Below are positions 16,232 to 25,028 of a stretch of 36,665 nucleotides of DNA, in pieces (the first letter of the stretch is position 1; each line of letters opens with the position of its first letter). The position numbers and the translations under genes are program-made. The notes beneath the pieces are model-generated. The model saw only the letters and a list, made by a program, of their open reading frames with translations. It was not told where the DNA came from and searched no databases. Source of the DNA: Deltaproteobacteria bacterium (GTDB lineage: Bacteria > Myxococcota > UBA727 > VGSZ01); assembly GCA_020850995.1 (NCBI GenBank), contig JADZDP010000055.1, positions 1 to 36,665 on the forward strand. The letters are read 5' to 3'.

Positions 16232-17640
16232 GGCGACCACCCAAGCATGGGCCCGTGCTTGGCGAGCAGCGCTTCGAGGCGCGCGTGGTCCTGCATGGCC
16301 GTGGGGAGGTAGGCATCGAGGAGCTCCACGGTCTCTGCCACGAGGGCCTCGCGCTCGATGCCTGCCTGCGCGGTGACCACCTCCGGAGCGGCGCGCGCGT
16401 GGGCAGCGCCGAGCACCTCGCCGCAACGGCGCGCCAGCTCCAACACATCGCGCGGCTCAGCCGTCAAGGCGCCGAGCTCCTCGCGGAAGGAGCGGCTCCG
16501 CAGCGTGCGTTGCCAGCCGCTTTCGCGGTGGACCACGAAGGAGAGCGCGCCGACGCGGAAGCTGCCAACGAGCGGATCGGCGTTGGCGACCGACTGCAGG
16601 CGGCGCTCCGCTTCGACGATTCGTCTACTGTTGTCGGTGAAGTATCTCGGCACCGGCAGCACGACGCCGTGCACCACGAAGGGGTCTCGCGCCTCCTTCG
16701 CCTCCACGATCTGCCCATCCTCGAGGAGCGCGTAGAAGCGCAGGTTCGGGCGGGTGCCCACGCCAGCGCCAAACACCCGGACGACATCCACCACCGGCGC
16801 CGCACCGGCTGCCCGACTCCATGCCGCCAGGCCCTCTTGCAGCGGCTCGCGCAGCTCGATTGGAACGTCGAGCGCATACTCCGCGTCGAGCGAAACGGGC
16901 GGCTCGTCCTCGCGCAGGAGGCTGCGACGTCCGTCGGAGCCCAGGCGGGTGAGCGTCAGCAACTCATCGCGCTCCTCGCCCTTCTTCACCGCCTTGTCGA
17001 AGAGCTGCGCGATGAAGTGCCCGGGTGCCGCGCCCGGTGTCACGCGCGCCGAGCCATCGAGGCCGGCGTGCCATCCGCGGGCAACCGCGGCGGCGGCGTC
17101 ACGCGCGAGCTCTTCGTCGATGTCGGTGAGCGCCACGGCGAAGCCCAGAGCGAGGCGCCGCAGGTCGAGGTGCGCAGGGCCAATGCGCGCGGCGTCGAAG
17201 TCGTTGAGGTCGAAGGTCAGCGCCCCGTCGGCGGGCAGGAAGGTGCCGAAGTTTTCGGGGTGCGGATCGCCGACCAAGAGGATGCGCGACAGGCTCGGGT
17301 CCTCGAGGATCGTGGAGAGGTTGGCGGCACCGCTCGGCAGGGTGGCGTCGCGCGCCCACAGACTCGCGGCGCCGCGCAGGAACTGAAAGGGGTCGGCTTG
17401 CATGGCGGCCCACGTGGACGCGACCTGCGCAGGCTCGCGTCGCAAGAGGTCGAGGTGGTCTGCCACCAGGGCGTCGCGCACCCATTCCTCGCGCTCCGTG
17501 CCACGCGCGGCACAGCCGAGCGCGACCGCCAACGAACAGGACGTAAAGATGGTGGCGGCGATGCGTTGCAGCACGCGGCTCGCATCGCCACCCGCGACAA
17601 CGACGGCAAGACCGAGCGCCCAGGTGACGCGAGAGTTCAC
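16228..17640 (-). CDS. DUF2252 kinase-like protein with lipoprotein signal
   Basis: The protein has up to 470 residues. The core carries the DUF2252 signature LLVGDPHPENFGTF followed by LTFDLNDFDAARIGPAHLD. The order of the GDxHxxN and D-F-D motifs recalls the catalytic and metal-binding loops of aminoglycoside-phosphotransferase-like kinases. The substrate is unknown. The listed start is a GTG (17640). An internal GTG at 17574 would give a cleaner lipoprotein signal (LQRIAATIFTSCSLAVALGC), placing the enzyme in the envelope, which is odd for an ATP-dependent fold. The stop overlaps the start of the porin-like gene. The divergent 99-bp gap to the Ppx gene presumably holds both promoters; none was clear. 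Confidence 0.8.
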   Translation of the reverse strand: MNSRVTWALGLAVVVAGGDASRVLQRIAATIFTSCSLAVALGCAARGTEREEWVRDALVADHLDLLRREPAQVASTWAAMQADPFQFLRGAASLWARDATLPSGAANLSTILEDPSLSRILLVGDPHPENFGTFLPADGALTFDLNDFDAARIGPAHLDLRRLALGFAVALTDIDEELARDAAAAVARGWHAGLDGSARVTPGAAPGHFIAQLFDKAVKKGEERDELLTLTRLGSDGRRSLLREDEPPVSLDAEYALDVPIELREPLQEGLAAWSRAAGAAPVVDVVRVFGAGVGTRPNLRFYALLEDGQIVEAKEARDPFVVHGVVLPVPRYFTDNSRRIVEAERRLQSVANADPLVGSFRVGALSFVVHRESGWQRTLRSRSFREELGALTAEPRDVLELARRCGEVLGAAHARAAPEVVTAQAGIEREALVAETVELLDAYLPTAMQDHARLEALLAKHGPMLGWSP

Positions 17641-17739
17641 CGCCGTGCCACCGCCCCGTCACCGCGCCACTGCCTGCGTGACGCGCGTGACCTGGTTGCC
17701 ACGTTTCGCCTGCCGCCAAGCTGTGGCACACCCTGGCTC

Positions 17740-19296
17740 ATGGCAAAGAAGCCCGCCCTCGGCGAACGCCTCGGCGCTGATCACACCATCGCCCCCGGCG
17801 AGGCCATCGGCGCCATCGACGTGGGCACCAACGCGGCGCGCCTCAAGCTGGCGCGCGTGCTGCGCGACGGCTCCTTCGAGCCCTTGCACCAGGAGCGCGA
17901 TCCCATCCGGCCCGGCGAGGGCGTGTGGGAGACCGGCGCCATGCTCGACGACAACGTGGAGGCCTTGGTCGAGTGCATGTCCTCCTACGCGTCCATCTGC
18001 CGGCGCTACCAGGTGGGCCACGTGCGCGCGGTGGCCACCAGCGCGCTGCGCGAAGCCAAGAACCGCGAGCAGGTGCTCGAGCGCGTGCGCGACGAGGCGG
18101 GCATCGAGCTCGAGGTGGTGTCGGGCCAAGAAGAGGCGCGCCTCATCGCGCTCGGCGTGCTGCGCGGCATGCCCGCAGGGGGCCGCTCCCTGCTCATCGA
18201 TGTGGGCGGCGGCTCCACCGAGGTCGCGGTCGCGAGTGGCGAGGAGCCACAGGAGCTGTGGAGCGTCCCGCTCGGCGCTGTGCGCTTGACCAGCATGTTC
18301 AGCACCGCCGGCGAGGTGAGCCGCGAGCGGCTGGCCGACCTGCGGCAGTTCGCGCAGCGCGTGGTGGCAGAGGTGCTGCCACGGAAGGTGCGCCACGCGC
18401 CCCGACACGCGCTCGGCTCCTCGGGCACCGTACGCGCGGTGTGCAACCTCGCGACGCGCGTGGGCAGCGCGCGCGCCACGCGCGACAGCTTGAGCGCCGC
18501 CGTCGAGGAGCTGGTGACGCTCGGCTCTGGCGGGCGACGCAAGCGCTTCGAGACCCAGCGCGCCGAGGTCATCGTGGCGGGCGCTGCCATCCTCGAGGCC
18601 ATCGTGCACCACCTCGACCTCGAGACGCTCACGGCCGTCGACGGCGGCCTCAAGGAGGGCTTGCTCGTCGACCTGGTGCGGCGCTCGCGCCAGCGCAGCA
18701 GCGATCCGCTCCTCTCCGAAGCGGTGATTGCCGCCGGCCGCCGCTTCTCCTTCGACGAAGCGCATGCGCTGCATACCCGCGACGTGGCGCTGACGCTCTT
18801 CGACCAGCTCGATCGCGTGCATCAGCTCCCGCCAGACGCGCGCCTGATCCTCGAGGTCGCCGCGGTGCTGCACGACGTGGGGCACGTGGTGAGCCGCTCG
18901 CGTCACCACAAGCACTCGCTCTACCTCATCCAGAACATGGACCTGCCCGGGCTCTCCGATCACGAGCGCGATCTCGCCGGCATCGTTGCCCGCTTCCACC
19001 GGCGCTCGCCGCCGCGCCCCGACCACCAGCTGCTCGAGCAGCTTCCGCCCATGGAGCTGCGGTTGGTGCGCAAGCTCGCGACCATCCTGCGCATCGCTGA
19101 CGCCACCGATCGTGGCCGCCAGCAGTCCTTGGGAGCCGTCGAGGCGACGGTGCGACCACAAAGCGTGCACGTGCGACTTCTTGCGCGCGCCCGCCGAACC
19201 CCGCCGGCCGTTACCCTCGGTGAAGACGCGGCGCTCTTTCGCGCGGTCTTCGGCCGGCGCCTGATGATCGAGACCGCGCGCCGGTCGCGTCGATGA
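17740..19296 (+). CDS. ppx: Ppx/GppA exopolyphosphatase-guanosine pentaphosphatase with HD domain
   Basis: The protein has 518 residues, the normal length for the full two-domain form. The ASKHA ATPase-type core is clear: IGAIDVGTNAARLKL (phosphate 1 loop), VSGQEEARLIALGVLRG, LLIDVGGGSTEVAVASG (phosphate 2 loop) and LGSSGTVRAVCNLA. The C-terminal part has an HD-like motif VLHDVGHVVSRSRHHKHS and further helices. It should remove terminal phosphate from polyphosphate and/or pppGpp. Start ATG 17740 precedes MAKKPALG. The gene is followed without gap (ATGA at 19293) by an NADH dehydrogenase gene. Exact preference between polyphosphate and pppGpp cannot be told. Confidence 0.9.
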   Translation: MAKKPALGERLGADHTIAPGEAIGAIDVGTNAARLKLARVLRDGSFEPLHQERDPIRPGEGVWETGAMLDDNVEALVECMSSYASICRRYQVGHVRAVATSALREAKNREQVLERVRDEAGIELEVVSGQEEARLIALGVLRGMPAGGRSLLIDVGGGSTEVAVASGEEPQELWSVPLGAVRLTSMFSTAGEVSRERLADLRQFAQRVVAEVLPRKVRHAPRHALGSSGTVRAVCNLATRVGSARATRDSLSAAVEELVTLGSGGRRKRFETQRAEVIVAGAAILEAIVHHLDLETLTAVDGGLKEGLLVDLVRRSRQRSSDPLLSEAVIAAGRRFSFDEAHALHTRDVALTLFDQLDRVHQLPPDARLILEVAAVLHDVGHVVSRSRHHKHSLYLIQNMDLPGLSDHERDLAGIVARFHRRSPPRPDHQLLEQLPPMELRLVRKLATILRIADATDRGRQQSLGAVEATVRPQSVHVRLLARARRTPPAVTLGEDAALFRAVFGRRLMIETARRSRR

Positions 19297-20627
19297 GCCG
19301 GCACCGCGTGGTCATCGTCGGCGGCGGCTTCGCCGGCATCGAGTGCGCCAAGGCGCTGCGCGCCACCGCATGCGACGTGACCCTGGTGGACCGTCGCAAC
19401 TTCCACACCTTCCAACCGTTGCTCTACCAGGTGGCCACTGGCGGGCTGTCGCCGGGCGACATCGCCGCTCCCTTGCGCAGCATCGTCAAGCGCTGCGCCA
19501 ACGTGCGCGTGCTGCAGGCCGAGGTCGACGACCTTGACGTCGAGGCCCGCGTCGCCAGGGCCGGCGCGTTGGAGCTGCCCTACGACACCCTCGTGCTCTG
19601 CACCGGTGTGCGCCACAGCTACTTCGGCAACGACGAGTGGGCGCCCTTCGCGCCGGGGCTCAAGAGCGTGGAGGACGCCACCGAGATGCGCGCGCGCATC
19701 CTGTCGGCCTTCGAGGCCGCCGAGCTCGAAGAGGACAAAGCTGCGCGCGACGCGCTCCTCACCTTCGTGGTCGTGGGCGGTGGCCCCACGGGTGTGGAGC
19801 TCGCGGGCGCCCTCGGTGAGCTGTCGCGCTTCACCATGCGCGGCGAGTTTCGCGCCGTCGGCAGCGAGCAGGCGCGCATCCTGCTCGTCGAGGGCGCGCC
19901 GCGTGTGCTCGGCATGTACCAAGAGCAGCTCTCGCGCTACGCCGTGGCGGCGCTCGCTCCCCTCGGCGTCGAGGTGCTGAGCAGCACCAAGGTCGTGGGC
20001 GTCGACGCAGGAGGGGTCGACGTGGAGCGCGCCGGTGCACGGGAACGCATCGAGGCACGCACCGTGTTGTGGGCCGCCGGTGTCGAGGCCTCGCCGCTCG
20101 CGCGCGTGCTCGCCACCAGGGCCGGCGCCGCGCTCGATCGCGCGGGGCGCGTGGTGGTGCGCGCCGATCTCAGCATCGAGGCTCACCCCGAGATTCTCGT
20201 GCTCGGCGACCTCGCGAGCTGCACACCAGCGGGCGCGAGCGCGCCCCTCCCCGGCCTGTGCCCCGTGGCGATGCAGATGGGCCGAGCCGCCGCGCGCGCC
20301 ATCCGCGCGCGGCTGGGAGGCGCACCCGTCGAGCCCTTCCGCTACCTCGACAAGGGCGCCATGGCCGTCATCGGTCGCAGCGAGGCTGTGGCGCGCCTTG
20401 GCTCGGGCTCACTGACCATCACGGGCTTCTTGGCCTGGCTCGCGTGGCTCTTGATCCACCTGCTCTTCTTGGTGGGCTTCGAGAACAAGCTCTTGGTGCT
20501 CATCCAGTGGGCCAACCACTACCTCACGCGCAACCGAGGTGCGCGCTTGATCGCCAATGACGCAGCGCACGTGGGCCGGCTTCGTCGTGGTGTCGCCGCG
20601 CCGCCAGGGCACCCCTCGCCGAGGTAG
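19293..20627 (+). CDS. ndh: Type II NADH:quinone oxidoreductase (NDH-2)
   Basis: The protein has 444 residues. It contains two Rossmann motifs: VVIVGGGFAGIECAKAL near residue 5 for FAD, and FVVVGGGPTGVELAGAL near 158 for NADH. It also has FQPLLYQVATGGLSPGDIA, a well conserved quinone-reductase block, and ILVLGDLASCTP before the C-terminus. The C-terminal ITGFLAWLAWLLIHLLFLVG is the amphipathic/hydrophobic anchor that attaches this enzyme to the inner face of the membrane. It oxidises NADH and reduces quinone without pumping protons. It is translationally coupled to the Ppx gene. The last 25 residues are Arg/Pro-rich and unusual. Confidence 0.92.
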   Translation: MSRHRVVIVGGGFAGIECAKALRATACDVTLVDRRNFHTFQPLLYQVATGGLSPGDIAAPLRSIVKRCANVRVLQAEVDDLDVEARVARAGALELPYDTLVLCTGVRHSYFGNDEWAPFAPGLKSVEDATEMRARILSAFEAAELEEDKAARDALLTFVVVGGGPTGVELAGALGELSRFTMRGEFRAVGSEQARILLVEGAPRVLGMYQEQLSRYAVAALAPLGVEVLSSTKVVGVDAGGVDVERAGARERIEARTVLWAAGVEASPLARVLATRAGAALDRAGRVVVRADLSIEAHPEILVLGDLASCTPAGASAPLPGLCPVAMQMGRAAARAIRARLGGAPVEPFRYLDKGAMAVIGRSEAVARLGSGSLTITGFLAWLAWLLIHLLFLVGFENKLLVLIQWANHYLTRNRGARLIANDAAHVGRLRRGVAAPPGHPSPR

Positions 20628-20654
20628 CGGCCTCATGTCGTGCGGCTCCTGCCT

Positions 20655-20673
20655 CCCTCGCTACAGCGGAGGG
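20655..20673. terminator. Weak hairpin between convergent genes
   Basis: CCCTC (20655-20659) pairs with GAGGG (20669-20673), continuing with GC/GC and one bulged G around a TACA loop. No T-run is present on either side. It sits in the 53-bp gap between the convergent NDH-2 and kinase genes, so it may end both transcripts, but the evidence is weak. Confidence 0.3.
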
Positions 20674-20680
20674 TCTTGGC

Positions 20681-22456
20681 TCACCGACGCTTCTCGACGC
20701 GCAGCACCCCGTCGCCGTCCTCGACCACCAGGTCGTGGGTCTGCAGGATGTGGTCGAGCGCGCGCTCCCACGGCGTGTTGACAAACTTGGTGGTCACCTT
20801 GCCGTGCACATCGTCGCCAAAGACCACGTCTCGCTCGGCGACGTCGCCAATGAGCCGGATGACGTTTCTGATGTCGGCGTCTTGGAGCTCGATGGTGAGC
20901 TTCCTGTCGTCGCTTGCCGCCTGCTTCACCGCCGCGCCGGCGCCAAAATTGAACGTCCTGGCGACGTCGACCGCAACGCCGCCGGCGCGCGCAGGGAAGC
21001 GCCACGCCTTGATGGCACCCGTGAGGCACGAGACCAGGCGCGCGTCGCTGCCGCGGACGCTGAGCCCCTCCACCATCCCCGTCGGTGCCACTGCCCACGT
21101 CGCCTCGACGTCACCGGTGAAGCTGCTCCTGCGCCCACAGCCGACGATGTCACCGAGGTGCATGGCGATGTGCGCGTCGATGGTCGCGTGCGAGTCGATC
21201 AGCTGTTCCCGAGCCTGCGCCCTTCCGTCCTGCCGCTGCGGTGGAACCGGCGGCGCCTCGACGAGCGGGGCCTCGGCCGGTGGGAGGCCACGGGGAGCGC
21301 GCATGGCTTGCAGCGCGGCGGGTGCGCCGGCAGCGCCCACCGCGACGATCACCAGGGCCGCGGCGCCGAGCACCCAGGGCCGACGACGTCGCCGGGCGTC
21401 CGCTTGCGGCAGACCGTCGAGCGCCACCAGCGCCGCGCGCGCGTTCGGGAAACGTCGGTCGCGGGGTGCCACACAGCGCGCCAGGAACGAGCGCAGCGCC
21501 GGTGAGGCAGTGAGCGACGCCGGCAACGCCTCGTCTTGCAAGGTCTCCCACGGTGGGCGCCGCGTCAGCAGGTGCACCATGGTGGCGCCGAGGGCGTACA
21601 CGTCGGTGCTCTCGTCGACGACCCCCGACAGTTGCTCCATGGGCATGTAGCCGAAGGTCCCCACCAGCGTGCCGCCCGTGGTCTTGGCCACGTCGCGCGC
21701 CGAGCCAAAGTCCACCAGGCACAGGGCACCGTCAGGGCCGCGCACCAGGTTGGCCGGCTTGACGTCGCGGTGGATGACCGGCGGCGACAGCCCTTGCAGG
21801 GCGACCAGGATGGCCAGCACCTCGCGCGCCATGGCCCGCACCTCGCCCTCGGTGAAGCGACGCACCTCGAGCTGCTCGAGCAGCGCGGGGCCGTCCACGT
21901 AGCGCTGGGCGAGGTAGAGGCGCAGGTGCACGCCCTCGCCCTCGCTGAAGCTCGTGAGGTAACGCGGGATGCGCTCGTGGCGCAGCTGCTGCAACAGGCG
22001 CGCCTCGCGCTCGAAGCGCTCGAGCGCCTCCACGTCGGGAACTCGTGCGAACACGATCTCCTTGAGCGCCACCGGCCCCTCGGGGCCACGGGCAAGGTAG
22101 AGGCGCCCGTGGTCGCTCTCGGAGAGCACCTGCTCCACGTGCAGACCGCCCGGCGCGAACGCGACCCCGCAGAACGCGCAGCGCGCTGGGCCGCGCACGT
22201 CGTCAGCGCGCGCATGGGGCCGCGAGCAGCCGGGGCAGAACACCAGCTCCGCGGCGACCGCGAGCGCGTCTTCCTCGAGCGACGCCTCGCGCGCGAGCGC
22301 GACGGTGCAGGCGGTGCATCCGCGCAGGTGCGCGCGCAGCGCGTGCACCTGGTCGCGCTCGTCTCCAGCGAGCGCCGCGACGTCATCGCCGGCGACATCG
22401 AGCAACCGGGCCATGTCGTCGAGCGAGAGGTGAGATGCGGTGGGGGCGGCGGTCAT
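20681..22456 (-). CDS. Membrane Ser/Thr protein kinase fused to AgmX-like and secretin STN domains
   Basis: The protein has 591 residues. Roughly in order: residues 30-50 hold an HLRGCTAC zinc-type motif like anti-sigma domains. Residues 70-102 hold a CPGC...CAFC zinc ribbon. Residues 105-370 are a kinase with VALKEI, HRDVKPANL, VDFGSA and GTFGYMPMEQL, all catalytic residues present though the Gly loop is degenerate. A single membrane span follows (WVLGAAALVIVAVGAAGAPA). The periplasmic part has an AgmX/PglI-like domain (WAVAPTGMVEGLSV...SCLTGAIKAWRFPA) and ends in a PilQ-type STN domain (LQDADIRNVIRLIGDVAERD...GKVTTKF..WERALDHIL). The ATG overlaps the sigma factor stop as ATGA. I infer envelope-to-cytoplasm signalling tied to the sigma factor; the fusion itself is directly visible. 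Confidence 0.88.
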   Translation of the reverse strand: MTAAPTASHLSLDDMARLLDVAGDDVAALAGDERDQVHALRAHLRGCTACTVALAREASLEEDALAVAAELVFCPGCSRPHARADDVRGPARCAFCGVAFAPGGLHVEQVLSESDHGRLYLARGPEGPVALKEIVFARVPDVEALERFEREARLLQQLRHERIPRYLTSFSEGEGVHLRLYLAQRYVDGPALLEQLEVRRFTEGEVRAMAREVLAILVALQGLSPPVIHRDVKPANLVRGPDGALCLVDFGSARDVAKTTGGTLVGTFGYMPMEQLSGVVDESTDVYALGATMVHLLTRRPPWETLQDEALPASLTASPALRSFLARCVAPRDRRFPNARAALVALDGLPQADARRRRRPWVLGAAALVIVAVGAAGAPAALQAMRAPRGLPPAEAPLVEAPPVPPQRQDGRAQAREQLIDSHATIDAHIAMHLGDIVGCGRRSSFTGDVEATWAVAPTGMVEGLSVRGSDARLVSCLTGAIKAWRFPARAGGVAVDVARTFNFGAGAAVKQAASDDRKLTIELQDADIRNVIRLIGDVAERDVVFGDDVHGKVTTKFVNTPWERALDHILQTHDLVVEDGDGVLRVEKRR

Positions 22457-23115
22457 CGCGGCTCCTTGGCGGCGGGCGCGGCGAGGTCGTGGTGGGCGTC
22501 GTCGAGCGCACGGCGCAGGCGTGCGCGGGTCTCGCACACGATCTGTCGTACGCGCTGCTCCGAGAGGCCGAGCGCGCTCGCGATTTGCGCATGCGTGGGC
22601 GGCGGCTCGTCGAGCAAGTGGCGGAACACGCGCAGCGCCGATGCCGGCGCCCGCTCCAGCTCGGCCAGCGCTCGTTCCACGCGATCACGGGCGAGCACGC
22701 GCCGCTCCGCGTCGGCACTGCCCTCGTCAATCACGAGCTCGAGCACCGCGGGGTCCGCGTCTGGCGCGATGCGGTCCCGCGCGCGTTCCCGGCGGAGCGT
22801 GGCGGCCAGGAAGCGGGCCTGCGCCAGCGCGAGGCCGGGGAGCTCGATGCGCGGCAGGCCACCAGCTCGCTCCAGCGCGATGAGCCGGGTCCACGTGCGC
22901 TGGGCGACCTCGTCTGCGTCATCGTGCGCGAGGCCGCGCGACAACAGGTGCACCACCACGCGGCGGTTCCACGTCCGAGCCGCCGAAGCCCAGTCGAACG
23001 GGGCACCGGTGGTGGTAGGCGCATCGAGGCCGCCCATAGGAAGGGGTAGCAGGACGTCGCCGTTGGCCTTGTGTTCGGGAAGGGGCGGCGCGGAGCTGTC
23101 CAAGACCGCATGCAT
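22453..23115 (-). CDS. ECF-type RNA polymerase sigma factor
   Basis: The protein has 220 residues. Region 2-like helices (VVVHLLSRGLAHDDADEVAQ, TWTRLIAL) and a region 4 helix-turn-helix (HAQIASALGLSEQRVRQIVC, then ETRARLRRAL) mark a group IV (ECF) sigma factor. The first 45 residues are Pro/Ala-rich and not conserved. Its stop overlaps the kinase start by 4 bp, and the kinase begins with an anti-sigma-like Cys/His motif, so it is probably regulated by that kinase protein, directly or by phosphorylation. ATG 23115 is used; the upstream 464 bp contain no gene. Confidence 0.85.
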   Translation of the reverse strand: MHAVLDSSAPPLPEHKANGDVLLPLPMGGLDAPTTTGAPFDWASAARTWNRRVVVHLLSRGLAHDDADEVAQRTWTRLIALERAGGLPRIELPGLALAQARFLAATLRRERARDRIAPDADPAVLELVIDEGSADAERRVLARDRVERALAELERAPASALRVFRHLLDEPPPTHAQIASALGLSEQRVRQIVCETRARLRRALDDAHHDLAAPAAKEPR

Positions 23116-23579
23116 ATGCCAATCGAACGCGGCGAGGAGGCGGGGTGTATCGGTCCGACCTGAGATCTGCCCCCAGCCCGCGCGCCGGTGGAGCCTCCAC
23201 GCAGTTTTTCGCTTCCGCGCCGATCGATCGCCATGTGGTCGCCGTGCCTCACGCAGGCGCGCGCGGCGTGATGCGCAGTAGGCTCACCGCGTGCTCCCCG
23301 CTAGCGCAGAGCCTGTCATCGGCCCCACCCGTGCTCACCTGCCCGGGCGACCTCTCCGAGCCGTCGAAGCTCCGGTCCAATCCGGCACGGCGCGCCCCTC
23401 CGCCGGCATGGCCAGCATCGAGCCCCTTCGTGTCGATGGGGCGCCGCGGCGATCGCGACATTTCCGACACCATGTCGTGGGTTCGTCGCTTCCGAAGGTC
23501 GGGGTGCCGCCCACCGCACGAACGGTGCATGATGCGCCCGCGCACGATCCCCAGCGCAGGGACGGGAGGGCGGTGTCTG
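23116..23579. other. Non-coding divergent region, no gene seen
   Basis: This 464-bp gap lies between the ECF sigma gene (-) and the glycosyltransferase gene (+). One frame stays open (from 23145), but its translation is Arg/Pro/Ser-rich, has no domain, and the glycosyltransferase fold begins only after 23580. The gap should hold the promoters of both genes; I could not pick out convincing -35/-10 pairs. Confidence 0.6.
23564..23570 (+). promoter_or_regulatory. Ribosome-binding site deciding the glycosyltransferase start
   Basis: GGGAGGG ends nine bases before the GTG at 23580. The alternative upstream ATGs (23529, 23532) have no comparable site. Confidence 0.6.
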
Positions 23580-24788
23580 GTGCAGCATAGTGGCAACGAC
23601 GAGCCGGCCAGAATCGCGATCGGCACCTTGACCAACGTCGGCGCCAGCCTCCTTGGGATCAGCGGATGTGCCGTCAACATCTTGCGCAACCTCGAGCGAA
23701 GCCGTTTCACCGGCAGGCTCTGGGCTTCTCACGGCTACGATGACGTGCGCGGTCTCCCCGAGGTCGTGCTCACGATTCCTCCGCTGGTGTTCAGAGCTGC
23801 GTGCAAGCTGCGCCTGCCGCTCGAGCTGGTGGCGCGATGGAACGAACGTGAGTTTCTTCGTCAGCTCGATCCGTCGGCGCTGGTTTGGGCGTTTCCAGGG
23901 TGGAGCCCGGCGCTCTTCGCTCGTCTCCGTGCGCGCGGGCACACCATCATACTGGAACGCATCAACTCCGCGGTGGCCCACGCCCGGCAAGTGCTCGCGC
24001 AGCAAGCTGCACGTCACGGCCTGCCGGTTCCCGCCCATCTCAACCAACAGGCCGTCGACAATGAGGCGCAGGAGCTCGAGAGTGCCGACTACATCTTCGT
24101 ATGCAGCCCGTTTGTCGAGCGCTCGTTTCGTTCCTTGGGCGTGCCCGAACGCAAGCTGGTCCGGTGCAGCTACGGCTGGTCGCCAGCCGACTACCAGTTC
24201 CCACCGGCCCGCGAGCACGGCAACGCCGTTCCTCGCTTTCTCTTTGTCGGGGCAGATACGCTGCGGAAGGGACTTCCGGATCTGTTGACGATCTGGCAGC
24301 GCGCCAACCCTCCAGCGGTCCTGCGCATCCTCGGGAGAATCGCGCCCGAGATCTCCGCGCGCTTTTCGTCAGTGCTCTCCCAATCCAATGTCGAAGTGCT
24401 TGGTACTGATTACAGTCTTACTCGCCACTATCGAGAGAGCGACGTGTTCGTCTTGCCCAGCCACGAAGAGGGAAGCCCGTTGGTCACCTACATTGCCCTT
24501 GGTGCCGGGATCCCTTCGCTTGTCAGCCCTGCCGGTGCTGGCGGAATAGTTCGGGACGACGTCGAGGGGCTCGTGCGCGACCCCACGGACGCGGACGCGT
24601 TCACGGACGCGCTCCTGCGGCTCGCGACGGACGCGGACCTTCGGGAACGACTTGGGCGGTCCGCGCGGGCGGCCTCCACGCACTACACGTGGCAGCAGGT
24701 TGCCGCGTCACGCTCGGTTGTCTTCGCGGGCATTGCCGGAGCCAACTTCGACGCCACCACAGTGCCATGGCCTGCAGATGAGCGGTAG
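23580..24788 (+). CDS. GT4-like glycosyltransferase
   Basis: The protein has 402 residues from the GTG at 23580, chosen for its ribosome-binding site; the open frame runs further upstream without recognisable protein. The N-terminal half has a Rossmann-like start (IAIGTLTNVGASLLGISGCA), and the C-terminal half has the GT-B/GT4 pattern FLFVGADTLRKGLPDLLTIW, then ESDVFVLPSHEEGSPLVTYI and a final helix with DADLRERLGRSARAAS. In most GT4 enzymes the E-x7-E motif is complete; here the second Glu position is Ile (EGSPLVTYI). It probably adds a sugar to a surface polysaccharide or glycolipid, since a flippase gene follows. Codon use is less GC-rich than in the flanking genes. Confidence 0.82.
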   Translation: MQHSGNDEPARIAIGTLTNVGASLLGISGCAVNILRNLERSRFTGRLWASHGYDDVRGLPEVVLTIPPLVFRAACKLRLPLELVARWNEREFLRQLDPSALVWAFPGWSPALFARLRARGHTIILERINSAVAHARQVLAQQAARHGLPVPAHLNQQAVDNEAQELESADYIFVCSPFVERSFRSLGVPERKLVRCSYGWSPADYQFPPAREHGNAVPRFLFVGADTLRKGLPDLLTIWQRANPPAVLRILGRIAPEISARFSSVLSQSNVEVLGTDYSLTRHYRESDVFVLPSHEEGSPLVTYIALGAGIPSLVSPAGAGGIVRDDVEGLVRDPTDADAFTDALLRLATDADLRERLGRSARAASTHYTWQQVAASRSVVFAGIAGANFDATTVPWPADER

Positions 24789-25028
24789 CGTCGTGGCGGC
24801 CGAGGCGGGCCGAGAGCGCGCGCCCCGGTTGGGCGAAGGCCCGAAGCATTCATGCCACGCGGGGCACGACCCAGCAGACGACGCCAGCGCATCCCAATGC
24901 TGGCGATGTCCTAGCCTCGATCTGTCGCGACGGCAGTGGCACTTTTCGCCTCGTTCGCATCAACGCGCCTCGCTCGCGTTCATCGCGCAACCAGCCAACA
25001 TGTGCGCCCTTTCCTGGCAGGGTCGGCT

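Noticed and set aside
16177..19296. A 1039-residue frame on the + strand
   Set aside because: Only the part from 17740 is Ppx. The rest is the antisense of DUF2252, whose own frame has clear family motifs.
23145..23579. N-terminal extension of the glycosyltransferase frame
   Set aside because: The open frame is Arg/Pro/Ser-rich without domain features, and GGGAGGG sits properly before the GTG at 23580.
24789..25028. Small gene between glycosyltransferase and flippase
   Set aside because: No frame with both a ribosome-binding site and protein-like sequence; the flippase fold starts after 25029.
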